From HXMU1420-2 sp034670145 (GTDB lineage: Bacteria > Pseudomonadota > Alphaproteobacteria > Rhodobacterales > Rhodobacteraceae), in contig JAXMOA010000002.1 in assembly GCA_034670145.1 (NCBI GenBank), positions 341,800-405,799 of the forward strand: a DNA stretch of 64,000 nt, read 5' to 3'. A program made the translations under genes and the position numbers. Under the pieces are notes generated by a model. It saw only the letters and a list, made by a program, of their open reading frames with translations, had not been told where the DNA came from and did not search any database. Shown here one piece after another: positions 36,306 through 47,000 of this stretch. The number at the start of each line of letters is the position of its first letter. The stretch's first letter is position 1.

Positions 36306-38182
36306 CCTCTTGCTGTGTCGTTGTCATTGGCCATGTGGATCATGGCAAAACGGCCCTGGTGCGCGCCTTGAGCGGTATCGAAACTGACCGCCTGCCCGAA
36401 GAAAAGGCGCGGGGATTGTCGATCACGCCGGGTTTTGCCCATTGCGCATATGCGGCTGGTACACTTGATCTGGTCGACGCACCCGGGCATCAGGATTTCA
36501 TTCAGGCGATGATTTCGGGCGCATCCGGCGCGCGGTTTGCCTTGACCGTGATATCGCTGGCTGATGGCATTCAGGCGCAGACGCTGGAGCATTTGCGGAT
36601 CGCGGGATTGCTGGGCATCACCGATGGGGTGATTGCCATCACCAAGTCCGATTTGTTGGGCCCGTCTGAACAGGCGGTCAGATTGGAAGAGATCCGGCAA
36701 TCCCTGTCGCAGACGCCAATGGCGCAGGCGGATCTGGTGGTATGCTCTGCCGTGACCGGGGCGGGGATCGACACTCTGCATCACAGGCTGGAGGCGCTGC
36801 TGACACGGGCCGGGGATCTGCCCGGGCCATTGCAGGCTTTCCTGCCGATAGATCGGGCGTTTTCGGTCGAGGGGCGCGGCACGGTTGTGACGGGCACATT
36901 GCTGGGGCAGGGCATGGGCGTGGGGCAATCGGCGGTGGTGCAGCCGGGCGGCCATGCGGTCACCATCAGAGCCTTGCAAAGTCGCGCCAGCCCCCGCGAT
37001 ACCGTTCATACCGGAGAGCGGATGGCGGCCAATCTGCGGGGGGTTGCGGTTTCGGATCTGTCGCGGGGGGCGGTTTTATGTGCTGAGGGGGCAGAGGCGC
37101 CCTCTGACTGCATGGATGCGCAGGTCCAGCTTTTGGTGCAGGCCCCGGGCCTGAAACATATGCAAAGCGTCCGGGTTCTGTTTGGCACATCCAGTGCCGT
37201 CGCGCAGGTGCGGCTGTTTGGTGGCGGGCGGATCGCGCAGGGCGGTTCCGGATTGTGTCAGTTGCGGTTTGACAGGCCTGTGATCGGCTATGCAGGTCAG
37301 CGCGGGATTCTGCGGCAATTGTCGCCTGCCGAGACCTTGGGGGGCGTGGTGCTTTTGGATCCGCAGGCGCGGCCAACGCGGTCGGGGGATCAGGGCCGGG
37401 TGGCGGTGCTGCGCGCAGCACAAACAAGCGCGGTAGGTGACATCGCCACGGCGATCTGCGCGGCGCAGGGGGGCGTCGCGCCGGTGCAGGCCATCGCGCG
37501 CCTGTCGCGCCAGTCGCCGGATCAGGTCCGCGCGGCGCTGAGCGAGGCCTTCTGTGCGCTGGAAGGCGGGCTATTGGCCGCCCACCGCGATGTTGAGGCC
37601 GCCACATCCGCATTGCTGGAGCGCGTCGCCGCCTATCATGCCAGCAATCCGCGCCAGATGATGGCGCCGCAGCGAATGGTCGAACCCGGACAGCTGTCAG
37701 AGGCTCTGCTGCGCCATGCGAGACAGGCGTTGTTGGCGGATGGCCGTCTGCGCCATCGGGACGGGCGGCTTGCCCTTCCGGGCCATGATCCCTTGACCTT
37801 GCTGCCCGCAGATCAGGCCCAGAGGCTGGCCGCTCTGGAAGAGGCCTTCTGCCAGGCCGGTCTGACCCCGCCCAATCCGGCCAGCCTGTGTCACGACGAG
37901 ATCGACAAAGAGCTGTTTGACCTATTGCGAGAGAGCGGCCGGCTGGTGGGTTTGGTGAATGTGGGGCTGAAACAGGTTGTCATCCTGCACCCCGTGGCTT
38001 TGGCTGCGGCGGCCGAGACCCTTGGCGCGGCCTTTCCCGATGGGCAATGGTTCACAACCTCTCAGGCGCGCACCACCCTGAGCACCAGCCGCCGGGTCAT
38101 TGTGCCGGTGCTGGAACATTTTGACAGCATCGGTGTCACCCAACGGCAGAACGAATTGCGCTGTCTGCCTGCCAAGGAATAG
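36302..38182 (+). CDS. selB: Selenocysteine-specific elongation factor SelB
   Basis: This 626-residue translational GTPase has G1 GHVDHGKT, G3 DAPGHQDF and G4 TKSD, then EF-Tu-like domains 2 and 3, and four winged-helix repeats in the C-terminal part (about 430-626) that bind the SECIS hairpin in mRNA. It carries Sec-tRNA to UGA codons. Coupled to selA by ATGA overlap and followed 41 bp later by its own tRNA gene. Confidence 0.95.
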   Translation: MTSCCVVVIGHVDHGKTALVRALSGIETDRLPEEKARGLSITPGFAHCAYAAGTLDLVDAPGHQDFIQAMISGASGARFALTVISLADGIQAQTLEHLRIAGLLGITDGVIAITKSDLLGPSEQAVRLEEIRQSLSQTPMAQADLVVCSAVTGAGIDTLHHRLEALLTRAGDLPGPLQAFLPIDRAFSVEGRGTVVTGTLLGQGMGVGQSAVVQPGGHAVTIRALQSRASPRDTVHTGERMAANLRGVAVSDLSRGAVLCAEGAEAPSDCMDAQVQLLVQAPGLKHMQSVRVLFGTSSAVAQVRLFGGGRIAQGGSGLCQLRFDRPVIGYAGQRGILRQLSPAETLGGVVLLDPQARPTRSGDQGRVAVLRAAQTSAVGDIATAICAAQGGVAPVQAIARLSRQSPDQVRAALSEAFCALEGGLLAAHRDVEAATSALLERVAAYHASNPRQMMAPQRMVEPGQLSEALLRHARQALLADGRLRHRDGRLALPGHDPLTLLPADQAQRLAALEEAFCQAGLTPPNPASLCHDEIDKELFDLLRESGRLVGLVNVGLKQVVILHPVALAAAAETLGAAFPDGQWFTTSQARTTLSTSRRVIVPVLEHFDSIGVTQRQNELRCLPAKE

Positions 38183-38223
38183 ATTTCCCAACCCTGGTCG
38201 AACTTGCTAGGCTGCGGGTTCGC

Positions 38224-38318
38224 GGAGGTGACAGGAGTCTGGTGGCTTCCCTGGTCTTCAAAACCATGGACGCGCCGTTTCGGCGTGTGGTGGGTTCGAT
38301 TCCCATCCATCTCCGCCA
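38224..38318 (+). tRNA. selC: tRNA-Sec (anticodon TCA)
   Basis: A 95-nt tRNA with an extended acceptor stem starting GGAGGTG, an anticodon loop in GGTCTTCAAAACC with TCA anticodon, a long variable arm (GACGCGCCGTTTCGGCGTG region) and a TTCGATT T-loop; the 3' end GCCA is encoded. It reads UGA as selenocysteine together with SelB. The length equals that of E. coli tRNA-Sec. An integrase gene begins 116 bp downstream, so the 3' half probably served as an attachment site. Confidence 0.95.
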
Positions 38319-38433
38319 AGTTTAGTCCCCATGTGTCCCCAACTGTCCTGTTTTCATTGAGTATTATTTCATAGCGATCACCATGCATCCCCAGCCATAA
38401 CCATGAAACACCGGCATTCAGGTGGGGCAATAG

Positions 38434-39576
38434 GTGGGACAGATGCGGGTACGGACACTACACAAATTGACAGCACGGGGCGTGGCAACCGCCGGTCCAG
38501 GTATGCACTCTGACGGCGGCGGGCTGTTCCTGCGCGTGAAGGGCAACGGCAGGTCGTGGGTTTTCCGATTCACACAGGACGGACGTAAACGCGAGATGGG
38601 TCTCGGCCCGGCCAGCGCCGTGTCGCTCGCAGAGGCCCGCAAACGAGCCGCTGCGGCGCGTGAGGCCGTGACGGATGGTCATGACCCGATAGACGGCGGC
38701 AAGGTGGCACGTGAGGCCGTGACGTTTGAGGTGGCGATGGCAAGTTACATCACGGCCGATCACCGGACGTGGAGCAACCGCAAACACTCCCTCCAATGGG
38801 AGTCGAGCCTGCGGCGGCACGCAGGGCCGCTGATGGGCCTGCGGGTCGATCAAGTCACCACATCCGATGTGGAGGGCGTTCTGACCCCGATCTGGTTGCG
38901 CCTGCCCGAGACAGCCGGTCGCGTGCGCCAGCGGGTCGAGCGGATCTTGTCGGCCTGTATTGCCCGAGGCGACCGGCCCGGTCCGAACCCGGCTGCACTG
39001 CGTGACAACCTTGAACATATCCTGCCCCGACAAAAGCATGAGGTGCGGCACCATGCGGCTGTGAGTGTCGCGGAGGCACCGGAGGTGTTCCGAGTGGCGT
39101 TGGACCGTCGAGGCCGTGGCATCGGCTATAGGGCGTTGGTTGTGGTGATGCTGACGGCCCTCCGGTCCGGTGAGGTGCGGCATCTCCGCTGGGACGACAT
39201 CCAAGGCGACGTGTTGACCATCCCTGCCGAGCGCATGAAGGCCCGACGCCCTCACCGCGTGCCGATCAGCGGTCCGCTGGCGGTCTTCCTGAGCAGCTTG
39301 CCGCGCATGGCCGGGACCGACCTGATTCTGCCGGGTACGGCTGGTCGGCCCATGTCGGATATGACGATGGCAAAAGCCCTGCGCAATGCCGGTTGGGGCG
39401 ATGCGACCCCACACGGGATGCGGAGTACGTTTTCAACATGGGCCAACGAGGCCGCATGGTCGCGGGATCTGGTCGAGGACGCACTGGCCCACCGAATCGG
39501 ATCGGACGTTGAACGGGCCTATCGGCGCGGTGATTTTCTGGAGCGGAGACGACCTCTGATGGAGAGTTGGGTGTGA
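38434..39576 (+). CDS. Tyrosine integrase of a tRNA-Sec-inserted element (P4 type)
   Basis: A 380-residue site-specific recombinase with an N-terminal DUF4102-like arm-binding domain (SDGGGLFLRVKGNGRSWVF, REMGLGPASAVSLAEAR). The catalytic set is complete: Arg in LTALRSGEV, Lys in MKARRPHRV, HGMRS, His in ALAHRIG and Tyr in ERAYRRG. Such enzymes insert genomic islands at tRNA 3' ends. It begins 116 bp from the end of tRNA-Sec and points away from it. Confidence 0.92.
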   Translation: MGQMRVRTLHKLTARGVATAGPGMHSDGGGLFLRVKGNGRSWVFRFTQDGRKREMGLGPASAVSLAEARKRAAAAREAVTDGHDPIDGGKVAREAVTFEVAMASYITADHRTWSNRKHSLQWESSLRRHAGPLMGLRVDQVTTSDVEGVLTPIWLRLPETAGRVRQRVERILSACIARGDRPGPNPAALRDNLEHILPRQKHEVRHHAAVSVAEAPEVFRVALDRRGRGIGYRALVVVMLTALRSGEVRHLRWDDIQGDVLTIPAERMKARRPHRVPISGPLAVFLSSLPRMAGTDLILPGTAGRPMSDMTMAKALRNAGWGDATPHGMRSTFSTWANEAAWSRDLVEDALAHRIGSDVERAYRRGDFLERRRPLMESWV

Positions 39577-39695
39577 TACTTGCTTTATTAAGCATCGTTT
39601 CCTTCAGTCATGCGCTTTTCGTTTAAGGGGTGTTTACGGCTGTCGAAAACTGTCCATAGTGCCTCCCCATCAAAACCCACTGATGAGGATTCGTT

Positions 39696-39911
39696 ATGAA
39701 AACCACCCCAAAACCCCGCCCGCACGGCGACATGCTACACAACCGCCGCGACACGGCCCGAGTGTGCGGTCTGACCCCGACTACATTGGATCGCATTCGC
39801 AAAAGTGGTGATTTCCCGCTGCCGGTACGGCTTGGTCCGCAGCGGATCGGATGGCGACAGTCTGATCTGGATGCGTGGATCGCGAGCCGTCCTCTGGCGG
39901 GTCGTCCGTGA
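39696..39911 (+). CDS. AlpA-like helix-turn-helix regulator/excisionase
   Basis: This 71-residue protein begins MKTTPKPRPHGDML and has an AlpA/MerR-like helix-turn-helix (CGLTPTTLDRIRKSGDFPLPVRLG) ending in GWRQSDLDAWIASRP. Such proteins activate excision or integrase expression in P4-like satellites. It sits between integrase and primase genes, the usual place. ATG follows GAGG with suitable spacing. Confidence 0.85.
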   Translation: MKTTPKPRPHGDMLHNRRDTARVCGLTPTTLDRIRKSGDFPLPVRLGPQRIGWRQSDLDAWIASRPLAGRP

Positions 39912-40049
39912 CCCGGAACGGAAAAGGGCGGCTCGCAAACCAAACGAACCGCCCCGATCACACAGAAGAAAAACCAGAATCTTGCGATAATCCCGGTGGT
40001 GTCATGATACCCCACGACGGTTCGCAGCGCAACGACCTGAGGATCGAAA

Positions 40050-42428
40050 ATGCACAATCTCTCAACCGCAGCCGCCGCCGGATTTGATACCATTCTGCCA
40101 CTGATCCCGGTGGACGGTCAGCTTTATCCGGGCGGTACGGACCATGACGGTTCGACCATCCCGGCGACATCCATCCCCCCCGAAGCCAGAGGCAAGGTGC
40201 CCGGCTCTTTGATCGGCAACTATTGGACCGGCCTGCCCGGTTGGACCGACTACCAGATCACACCCGATGAGATCGCTCGCCATGACGCGATGGGAGCCAA
40301 CTGCGGCCTGCGTATGGGCGAGCATTGGGTTGGCGTCGATCTCGACTCGACCGACCCGGATCTGGCGCAGGTGTGGGTCAACACTGTGTTGCAGCACTGG
40401 CCGAGGGCGATGATTCGGGTCGGGCTGTCGCCGAAATCGCTGATCGTGTTCCGGGTCAGCGGACCGCCCATCCCGTCGCGCACCATCAAATTCACCCGTG
40501 AAGGCCAACCAAACCAACTCTTGGAGGTTCTCGACAAGGGCAAGCAAGCTGTGCTGCTGGGCACACACCCGGCCACCAGAGCGCCTTATCAGTGGTGGTA
40601 TTACTCAGGCATACCCGCTGTGCCACCAGAGCGCATTGTGGCCCCTACAGCAGACGCCTGCGTGACCGTCGATCAGGCCACGCTCGACGGTCTGGTCGAG
40701 GCTCTGACCGTGGCGGCACAACAGATCGGTTGGACCGTCGGCAGCAGTTCCACACCCGGCGCACCTGATGCCCGGTCCAGCGACCTGAACGAATACAAGG
40801 CCGACCCCGAGGTCGTTGCGGGTGTGCTGGCGCTTCTGCCAAACAACCTGGATTGGGACGGCTGGTCGCGGATCGGTCTTGCGATCAAGCACGAACTCGG
40901 CCCGGATGGCTGGCCGGTCTTTCGAGAGTTCTCGTCCCGTTGGGCCTCCTCAGATCCGGCAAAAGCATACGACGAGAAGGTAACTGCGCGCCTCTGGAAC
41001 GGCCTCAGACCGAACGGGGCGGTTGGCTTCGGGACGATCATGAAAATGGCCCGAGATGCCGGTGTGACCCTACCTGCTGATCTGGAGGCACGTCGCAAGG
41101 CAGACGCCTCGGCCCGTGCGGCCCAACGGACCATAGACCAGCACATGGCGATAATGCCTCCTGCTGTGCCATTGGTCCCTGTGCCTGCTGTGACGGCTAC
41201 CACACAGCCGGTCCGCCTCGAACACACCATCGACCTTGTCCTGAACGACGCTGGCGTGCCTGTGATGTCCACAGCAAACGTCCATGCGTATCTGAACAAT
41301 CAGGACTGCTGGCGTGGGGTGTTTGGGTACAACGAAATGACCGGTAAGATCATCGTCCGAAGCCACATCCCCGGTTCGAGGGTCAAAGATCTCAACCGGT
41401 CCTTGAGTGACGCTGACGTGCGGCATGTCTTGGCATGGTTTCAACGGCACCTTTTCCCCAAAATTCCGATCACGGATGTCCGAAACGCAATCTATCTGGC
41501 GGCAGATGATTTCCCCTTCGATCCTCTGGCCGATTACCTCAACGCTTTGGTCTGGGACGGGATACCCCGGATCGGGTCATGGCTGACGAACTATGCCGGT
41601 GTGGAGGCAGGCCCCTACACATCACAGGTCGGTCGGAAGTGGTTGATTGCTGCCGTCGCACGCGCCCTACGACCGGGCTGTAAGGTCGATTCGGCCCTGA
41701 TCATGGAAGGTTTGCAGGGCGTCGGAAAAAGCACCCTCCTGCGGTCGCTCTGTTACGACGAGCGGTGGTTCGGAGACAATCTACCACCCTTCGATTCCAA
41801 AGACGCTTCGGCGTATCTGGCTGGGCAGTGGATCATCGAGATGGCCGAACTGACAGCCCTGCGTCGATCAGACCGTGAGTCCATGCGGGCGTTCCTGACC
41901 CGCCAGATCGACGAGTTCCGAAAGCCATATGCGACCGAAACGATGGAACACCCACGTCGGTGCGTCTTTGCCGGGACAACCAACAGGGACGACTACCTGA
42001 CCGACGTCGAGGGCGAGCGCCGGTTCTGGATCGTCAAATGCAGCGGACAATCCGAAATCGCCGGTCTTGTGGCTGTGCGTGACCAGCTTTGGGCAGAGGC
42101 CGTGGCGGCGTACCGTGCGAACGAGACTTGGTTCCTCGACCCCGACATCGCAGAGCAGGCCCGTCAGGTTCAAGTCTCACGGGTTGAACAAGATCCGTGG
42201 TCGGAGGTTCTTGCACCGTATCTGATCCGCACTCAGCAGCGGCGGTGTCGAGAGGTGACGCGAAAGGTGGATGAAACGAAGCTCCGCTCGCGCGACTTCG
42301 GCCTCCGCGATCAGCGAGCGCAGTCGCTCGTCGTCAAGGTCGCCCGCGCGGAAGGCCGCCTCGATCGCTTCCTCCGCTTCCATCAGACGGGCCCCGACCG
42401 CGATGCCCGCCACCGCCTTGCGCGGTGA
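40050..42428 (+). pseudogene. Primase/VapE-type helicase of the element, 3' end replaced
   Basis: The frame encodes 792 residues. Residues about 1-190 resemble a bifunctional primase-polymerase domain (CGLRMGEHWVGVDLDSTD), 245-335 a PriCT-like segment (WDGWSRIGLAIKHELG), and 450-720 a virulence-associated E (VapE) ATPase with LNALVWDGIPRI, Walker A GLQGVGKST, FAGTTNRDDYL and GERRFWIV. After about residue 730 the family-like C terminus stops and the frame continues as arginine- and alanine-rich sequence that reads antisense to another frame. A recombination junction near 42250 is inferred. The replicative core could still be expressed, but the natural C terminus is lost. Confidence 0.72.
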
Positions 42429-42768
42429 TGTGCTGCCCGAGCGCGTTCCGACCGAGGGCCTGCTAATCCTGCGCGACGGCGAGCCGGGGGAACCCGAGGT
42501 GACGTTGTCACCGCTGCGCTACCACTACCAGCACCGCGCTGAGATCGAAGCGGTCGTGCAGGGCACTGGCCGTGACGCCGCCTTCGACACACTGACCGCC
42601 AGCATCGGCGCGGCCCTTGCAGCCGACCGCACCATGGGCGGCCTTTGTGACTGGGCCGAGGCCAAAGCCCCGCGCCCGGTCGATCTGCCCGTTGAGGGCG
42701 CGGCCAGCCTCAAGGCGGGAGTGATCCCGGTGGTGCTGCACTATTCAATGACCGATCCGCTCAGCTGA
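42403..42768 (+). pseudogene. Prophage tail-region protein, 5' truncated
   Basis: A 121-codon frame whose sequence from about 42421 on (LPERVPTEGLLILRDGEPGE, LSPLRYHYQHRAEIEAVVQG, GGLCDWAEAKAPRPVDLP) resembles a protein that precedes the tail tube gene in Rhodobacteraceae prophages and is often mislabelled acyl-CoA transferase. The N-terminal part is missing because the element junction falls just upstream. It is followed 24 bp later by a tail tube start, preserving the phage gene order. Confidence 0.6.
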
Positions 42769-42792
42769 TCCAAAAAATCCGAGGAGAACAAG

Positions 42793-42945
42793 ATGGCACG
42801 AGCCCAAGGGGCGCGGGCGCAGATGGCGCTTGCGTTCGAAACGACCTATGGAACGCCCCCTGTGGGCGGCTTCACCAAGATGCCCTTCGCCAGCACCTCG
42901 CTGGGAGCGGAACAGCCGCTGTTGAATTCGGAACTGCTGGGCTAA
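42793..42945 (+). pseudogene. Phage tail tube protein, N-terminal fragment
   Basis: Only 50 residues remain, beginning MARAQGARAQMALAFETTYG and containing PFASTSLGAEQPLL, as at the start of tail tube proteins of Rhodobacteraceae prophages (usually about 300 residues). AGGAGAACAAG provides its ribosome site. The coding sequence breaks at about 42943, where the opposite-strand integrase fragment starts. Confidence 0.65.
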
Positions 42946-43762
42946 AGGCCGCGTTGACGATCTTGCGCGCGGGTTCGCTGCTTTTCCATGGGCGACGCTC
43001 AAATCCATCGGCTTGGAACCCGGTTTCGGCGCTGGTCTTTAAAGCCGTTGCCGGGAAGAGCGGGTCATCCGGGCCATAAAGCGCATCATCCTCAAGATGG
43101 GTGATCCATGCGCGCAAGGCAATTTCAGCCTCGGGAAAGCCTTTGGCAAAGAAGGTTTGCAGGGATTTGCCAAACTTGGTCGCCACTTCGCGCGGGTTCC
43201 GCGTCACGGATTTGTCGTCCAGATCGACATGTTTGATCCGCAGACTGATCAGCGCCGATATGCGGATGCCGGTCAGGCACAACAGAGCAAACAGCGCCTT
43301 GTCGCGCAATTCGCGCGGGGTAGACTCTGGCATCATCTCCAATGCGCGTTTGGCCTGTTTGATGCTGGGCGCTGGGCGGGCAGGTGCAGCGCGGGCTTCG
43401 GCCTCGTCTCGGCGCGATAGGTTGAAATACTCCGCGTCCGATGCCCTGATCCGGCTTTTGAAACCGTCTTGCTGAGAAAGCCAAAGCGTGAACTCGCGCA
43501 GGGTCGCCATGATGGCGCGCGCGGTGGATTTGCTCAGAGGCTTGCCCGTGGTGCCTTTGGCCCTTTCCAGATGAGAGCGAAAATCCATCGCCCATTGGAT
43601 GTGGAATTTTTCGAAGTCCTGTCGCTCATTCCAGACGTCAAACCGCTCTAGCGCCGCCAGTTCACGGTCCAGTGTCTTGTCGGACAGTTGGCGCGCATAT
43701 TTGCGGTAGTCCACGAACCGGCGTTTCAAGCGCTCGTTTTTTTCGTTCGGTTGCTTTGATAT
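42940..43762 (-). pseudogene. Second phage integrase, start codon mutated and C terminus lost
   Basis: The frame encodes a SAM-like core-binding domain (RQLSDKTLDRELAALERFDV) and the first catalytic Arg region (LCLTGIRISALISLR). The C terminus with HxxR, His and the nucleophilic Tyr is missing, cut near 42940 by tail-tube DNA. A good ribosome site AAAGGAG precedes codons reading SKQPNEKNERLKRRF, but the expected ATG is ATA at 43760-43762. Only internal TTG starts are left. It is almost certainly dead. Confidence 0.7.
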
Positions 43763-43774
43763 TTTGGTCTCCTT

Positions 43775-43936
43775 TCAGGCTGTCATATGGACGGGTCGGC
43801 TCATGCGTCGCTGAGGAGACAGACCGCCATGTTCTTTCAGAATCGTAACGGCTTGGCGGTTCAGGAGCGCCTGCAAGCGAGAGACGCGATAGGAGATCAT
43901 CTCCTCCAGTTCAGGTCCTTCGATAGTGCTTTTCAT
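43775..43936 (-). pseudogene. MarR-family regulator, N-terminal fragment
   Basis: A 53-codon frame whose residues about 10-40 (EEMISYRVSRLQALLNRQ, ILKEHGGLS) match the first helices of MarR regulators. The winged helix is missing; the sequence is unrelated after GGLS. It lies just upstream of the dead integrase on the same strand, another sign of repeated recombination. Confidence 0.55.
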
Positions 43937-44003
43937 ATCTGATCAGGAGCCTCACATGCACAGCAAAGCAGACATCTCTTTAGCTTGATGCCAGGAGATA
44001 GTT

Positions 44004-47000
44004 TCAACTTGCAAGGCAACGATTCAGAAGCTCGCTCGCATTCAGGAAGTCCGGCAATTCTCGCCCTTCCGAGAAACCGGTGACGAGGGGTACTAGGAGT
44101 TCGCGCGCAGTTTCTGCTTCTCCCCTCTCCAAACGCAATCGCGCCAGATCAGTTGCAGCGCGCATCTCAAAAAACAGCGCCTGCCGGTCCTGTGCGATCT
44201 TCACTGCATTCGAAAAGCTGGCTTCAGCGGCGACTAGGTTTGTCGTATCGCTCAGCAACAGGATGTTTCCACGAACCCGATGAAATTCAGCATCCCACCA
44301 GTGACCACCAGTGGTGCCGCCGACTTCAGATGCACCGTCAACAATCCGCAAGGCGGCGTCGATGTCGCCCGTTCGAGCCAGGGCCAGCGCATAAGCTGCA
44401 TCGAGTGGAAAACACCACGCCCCCCAGAATGCCTGCCATCCCGCGGTCGATTTTCCCATAAGCGCTAGACCTTTTGCCTCGTCCGCTGTTTCAGTTTCGA
44501 CCCAACCGATGAAACCGTTTGCCAGTGCGCGCGCCTCTGTCGGCAACCGGTTGGCATCAGTCAGCTCAATCAGGCGAGGCGCATGCAACTTGATGGCATC
44601 ATATTCTGAACGAAGCATCATGACGATCAGCGAACAGAACAGCGTTTCGAGCACAGAATAACTATGGTTCAGGCGCATTGCGTTCCCGATGGCCTCTTCG
44701 GCGACAACTTTTGCATGGTCGGGGTAACCCAGCACACAAAGGTTCACGGCCTTCAAGCTATGAGCACAAAGCCCCGGGTCGTGGCCGCCGTAGTGGAATG
44801 TCATCCAATGATGTTTGTCCTGATTGTAAGCCCTAATACCCTTCTCGGTCGAGCTTAACGCACTGCTGAAGTCGCCCAGCAAAGACAAAGCAGCCCATTC
44901 ACAGTGATGACCTTCCAACTCAAGCCCCTCATCTCCGGTTTCACGGGCCAATGGGATCAATCGGTTGGCAAGCTCATGCATCTTTGGCACTGCACCGAGC
45001 ATGAAATAGTAAAACCAAAGCCCCCAGAGCGCTTTGAAATGTTGCTCTGGCTTGCCATGATCCTCGCTGAGTTGTACGGCAGTGGCATATGTCACGTACA
45101 TCTCCTTGCTGGCTGGGCCGAGCACTTGTACCTGGCAGGGGCCCAAAGCCAGAAGCACATCGATCTCTTTTGCATACCGCTTATCATCAGGTGAGATTGT
45201 TCTAAGCTGGGTCAGCGCGTTTGAGTAATTCGAGAGGGCTTCGACGAAACCCGCTGTCTCAATCGATAGATCACCAGCAGCGATCCAGTGGTCAATCGCC
45301 TCAGTGAGCAGGCCCGCTTCTGTCATGTGATGGGCGATCGTAGCCGGATCATCGTTTGCATTATGTTGCACCAAGTGGCGCGCGATGCGTTCGTGAATCT
45401 CCTCACGCCTTGACCTGAGAAGGGACTCGTAAGCAGCTTCTCGGATCAGGGCATGCCGGAACTCATATACTGCATCGGCGCCGGAGCCACGCCGAGACAG
45501 GAGACCTTCCTGTTCCAGTATGGTGAGCGCTGACAGCAATTCCTCCACTTCAATCGCACAGACATCCGATATCAGATCAACCCGGAAGCGGCGGCCAATT
45601 ACTGCGCCCAATTGTGCGATGTCTCTGACCGCAGACAATCTATCCAGACGCGCGGTCAAAGTCTCTTGAAGGGTCATGGGGATCGCTTGTGGGCTGACAG
45701 GGCCTGCAGCGACAAACCTCTCCCCTGCCTGCTTCAGAAGACCGGACAAAAGTATCGAGCGGGTCAGTTCTTCGACGAACAGTGGCACGCCGTCAGTACG
45801 CTGCTCGATCTGGTCTCTCACATCTGTTGGCAGTGCTCGACCACCTGTTACTGCATGAATAAGCGCCTGCACGGCTGCGCGGTCCAACCGCTTTAACAAA
45901 ATGAACGAAACGTGTGGGTCGTCGAGCCAGGCCGTTTCTACGCCTGGGCGCGTAGTCAGAACCAGCAAGACTGGCATTTTGGAAGTAGCATCAACCAGTT
46001 TGTTGACAAATTCCATGGTTGAATCATCGCTCCAGTGAAGATCCTCGACCACGATTAACAACGGACCGATGGAAGTGCGCCGTTCAATCAGTTCCATCAG
46101 ATGGGCTAGTATTCGTTCCCGGCGCAGTTCCGGGTCTGGCTCGATCTCAGACATTGTTCGTGCACTCTGTAGCCGGAGCAGAGCGGCAAGTATCTCACTC
46201 TGACCTTCGCCAAAAGCAGATTTGAATCTGGACACACGACTTTCCGGACTGTCGTCGTGCGTAAACCCAGCGACATGTTCCAGATGGCTGACAACAGGCG
46301 CGAAGGCAGTCCCCATTTGGAATTGTGAGCATTGAAACTGCAGATGTGTGGCGCCGTCTCCGACAATGTCGCGCCGCAGGCTTTGCAACAATCTCGATTT
46401 GCCCATGCCTGCATCGCCTTTGATGAAAACGACGGCTCCCGCCCCTGTCTGCGCTGATGCCCACCGTCGCTCAAGCAGATCTACCTCCTCTGCCCGGCCA
46501 ACTAGATCGGTTATGTTAGGCCCGTGTAATAGATCAAACCGATTGCTTGCGGATCTTTCCTGCAGAACACGCCAAGCGGGCAGTGGCTCGGGAAAACCCG
46601 CCATATGCTGAGGACCCAATGCTTCGTAGTCAAAAACGCCCCCAACCAACGTACGGGTTTCCGCCGAGAGCAGAATTGTGCCTGGCTTGGCGAGGGACTG
46701 AAGACGGGCAGCCAGGTTAGGTGTTTTACCAACCACTGAATCGAATTCTGTGACAGAAGCCCCGGTCATTTCGCCGATCACAATCCTTCCCGTCGCGATC
46801 CCTATTCTGACTTGTAGCTTTTCTGTGACGTCAGGCGTGTCAGGTACTATTTTATCGACGTCGGAAACTACTTTCTGTGCGGCTCGAACCGCACGTTCAC
46901 AATCATTTTCATTGGCTTCTGGAAAGCCAAAGTAAGCCAGGATTCCATCTCCGAGCAACTTGGCGACATAACCGCTATGTTCGACAATCGCTTGCGATGC

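Noticed and set aside
34914..38318. A selenoprotein with in-frame UGA near the sel genes
   Set aside because: I looked for genes interrupted by TGA with continuing homology around the sel cluster and along the window and saw none; the selenoproteins must be elsewhere.
42177..42413. A 78-codon minus-strand frame (AGDLDDERLRSLIAEAEVAR) opposite the end of the primase frame
   Set aside because: It looks protein-like and may be a phage gene fragment at the junction, but I could not name a family and its 5' end overlaps the tail fragment. I did not list it as a gene.
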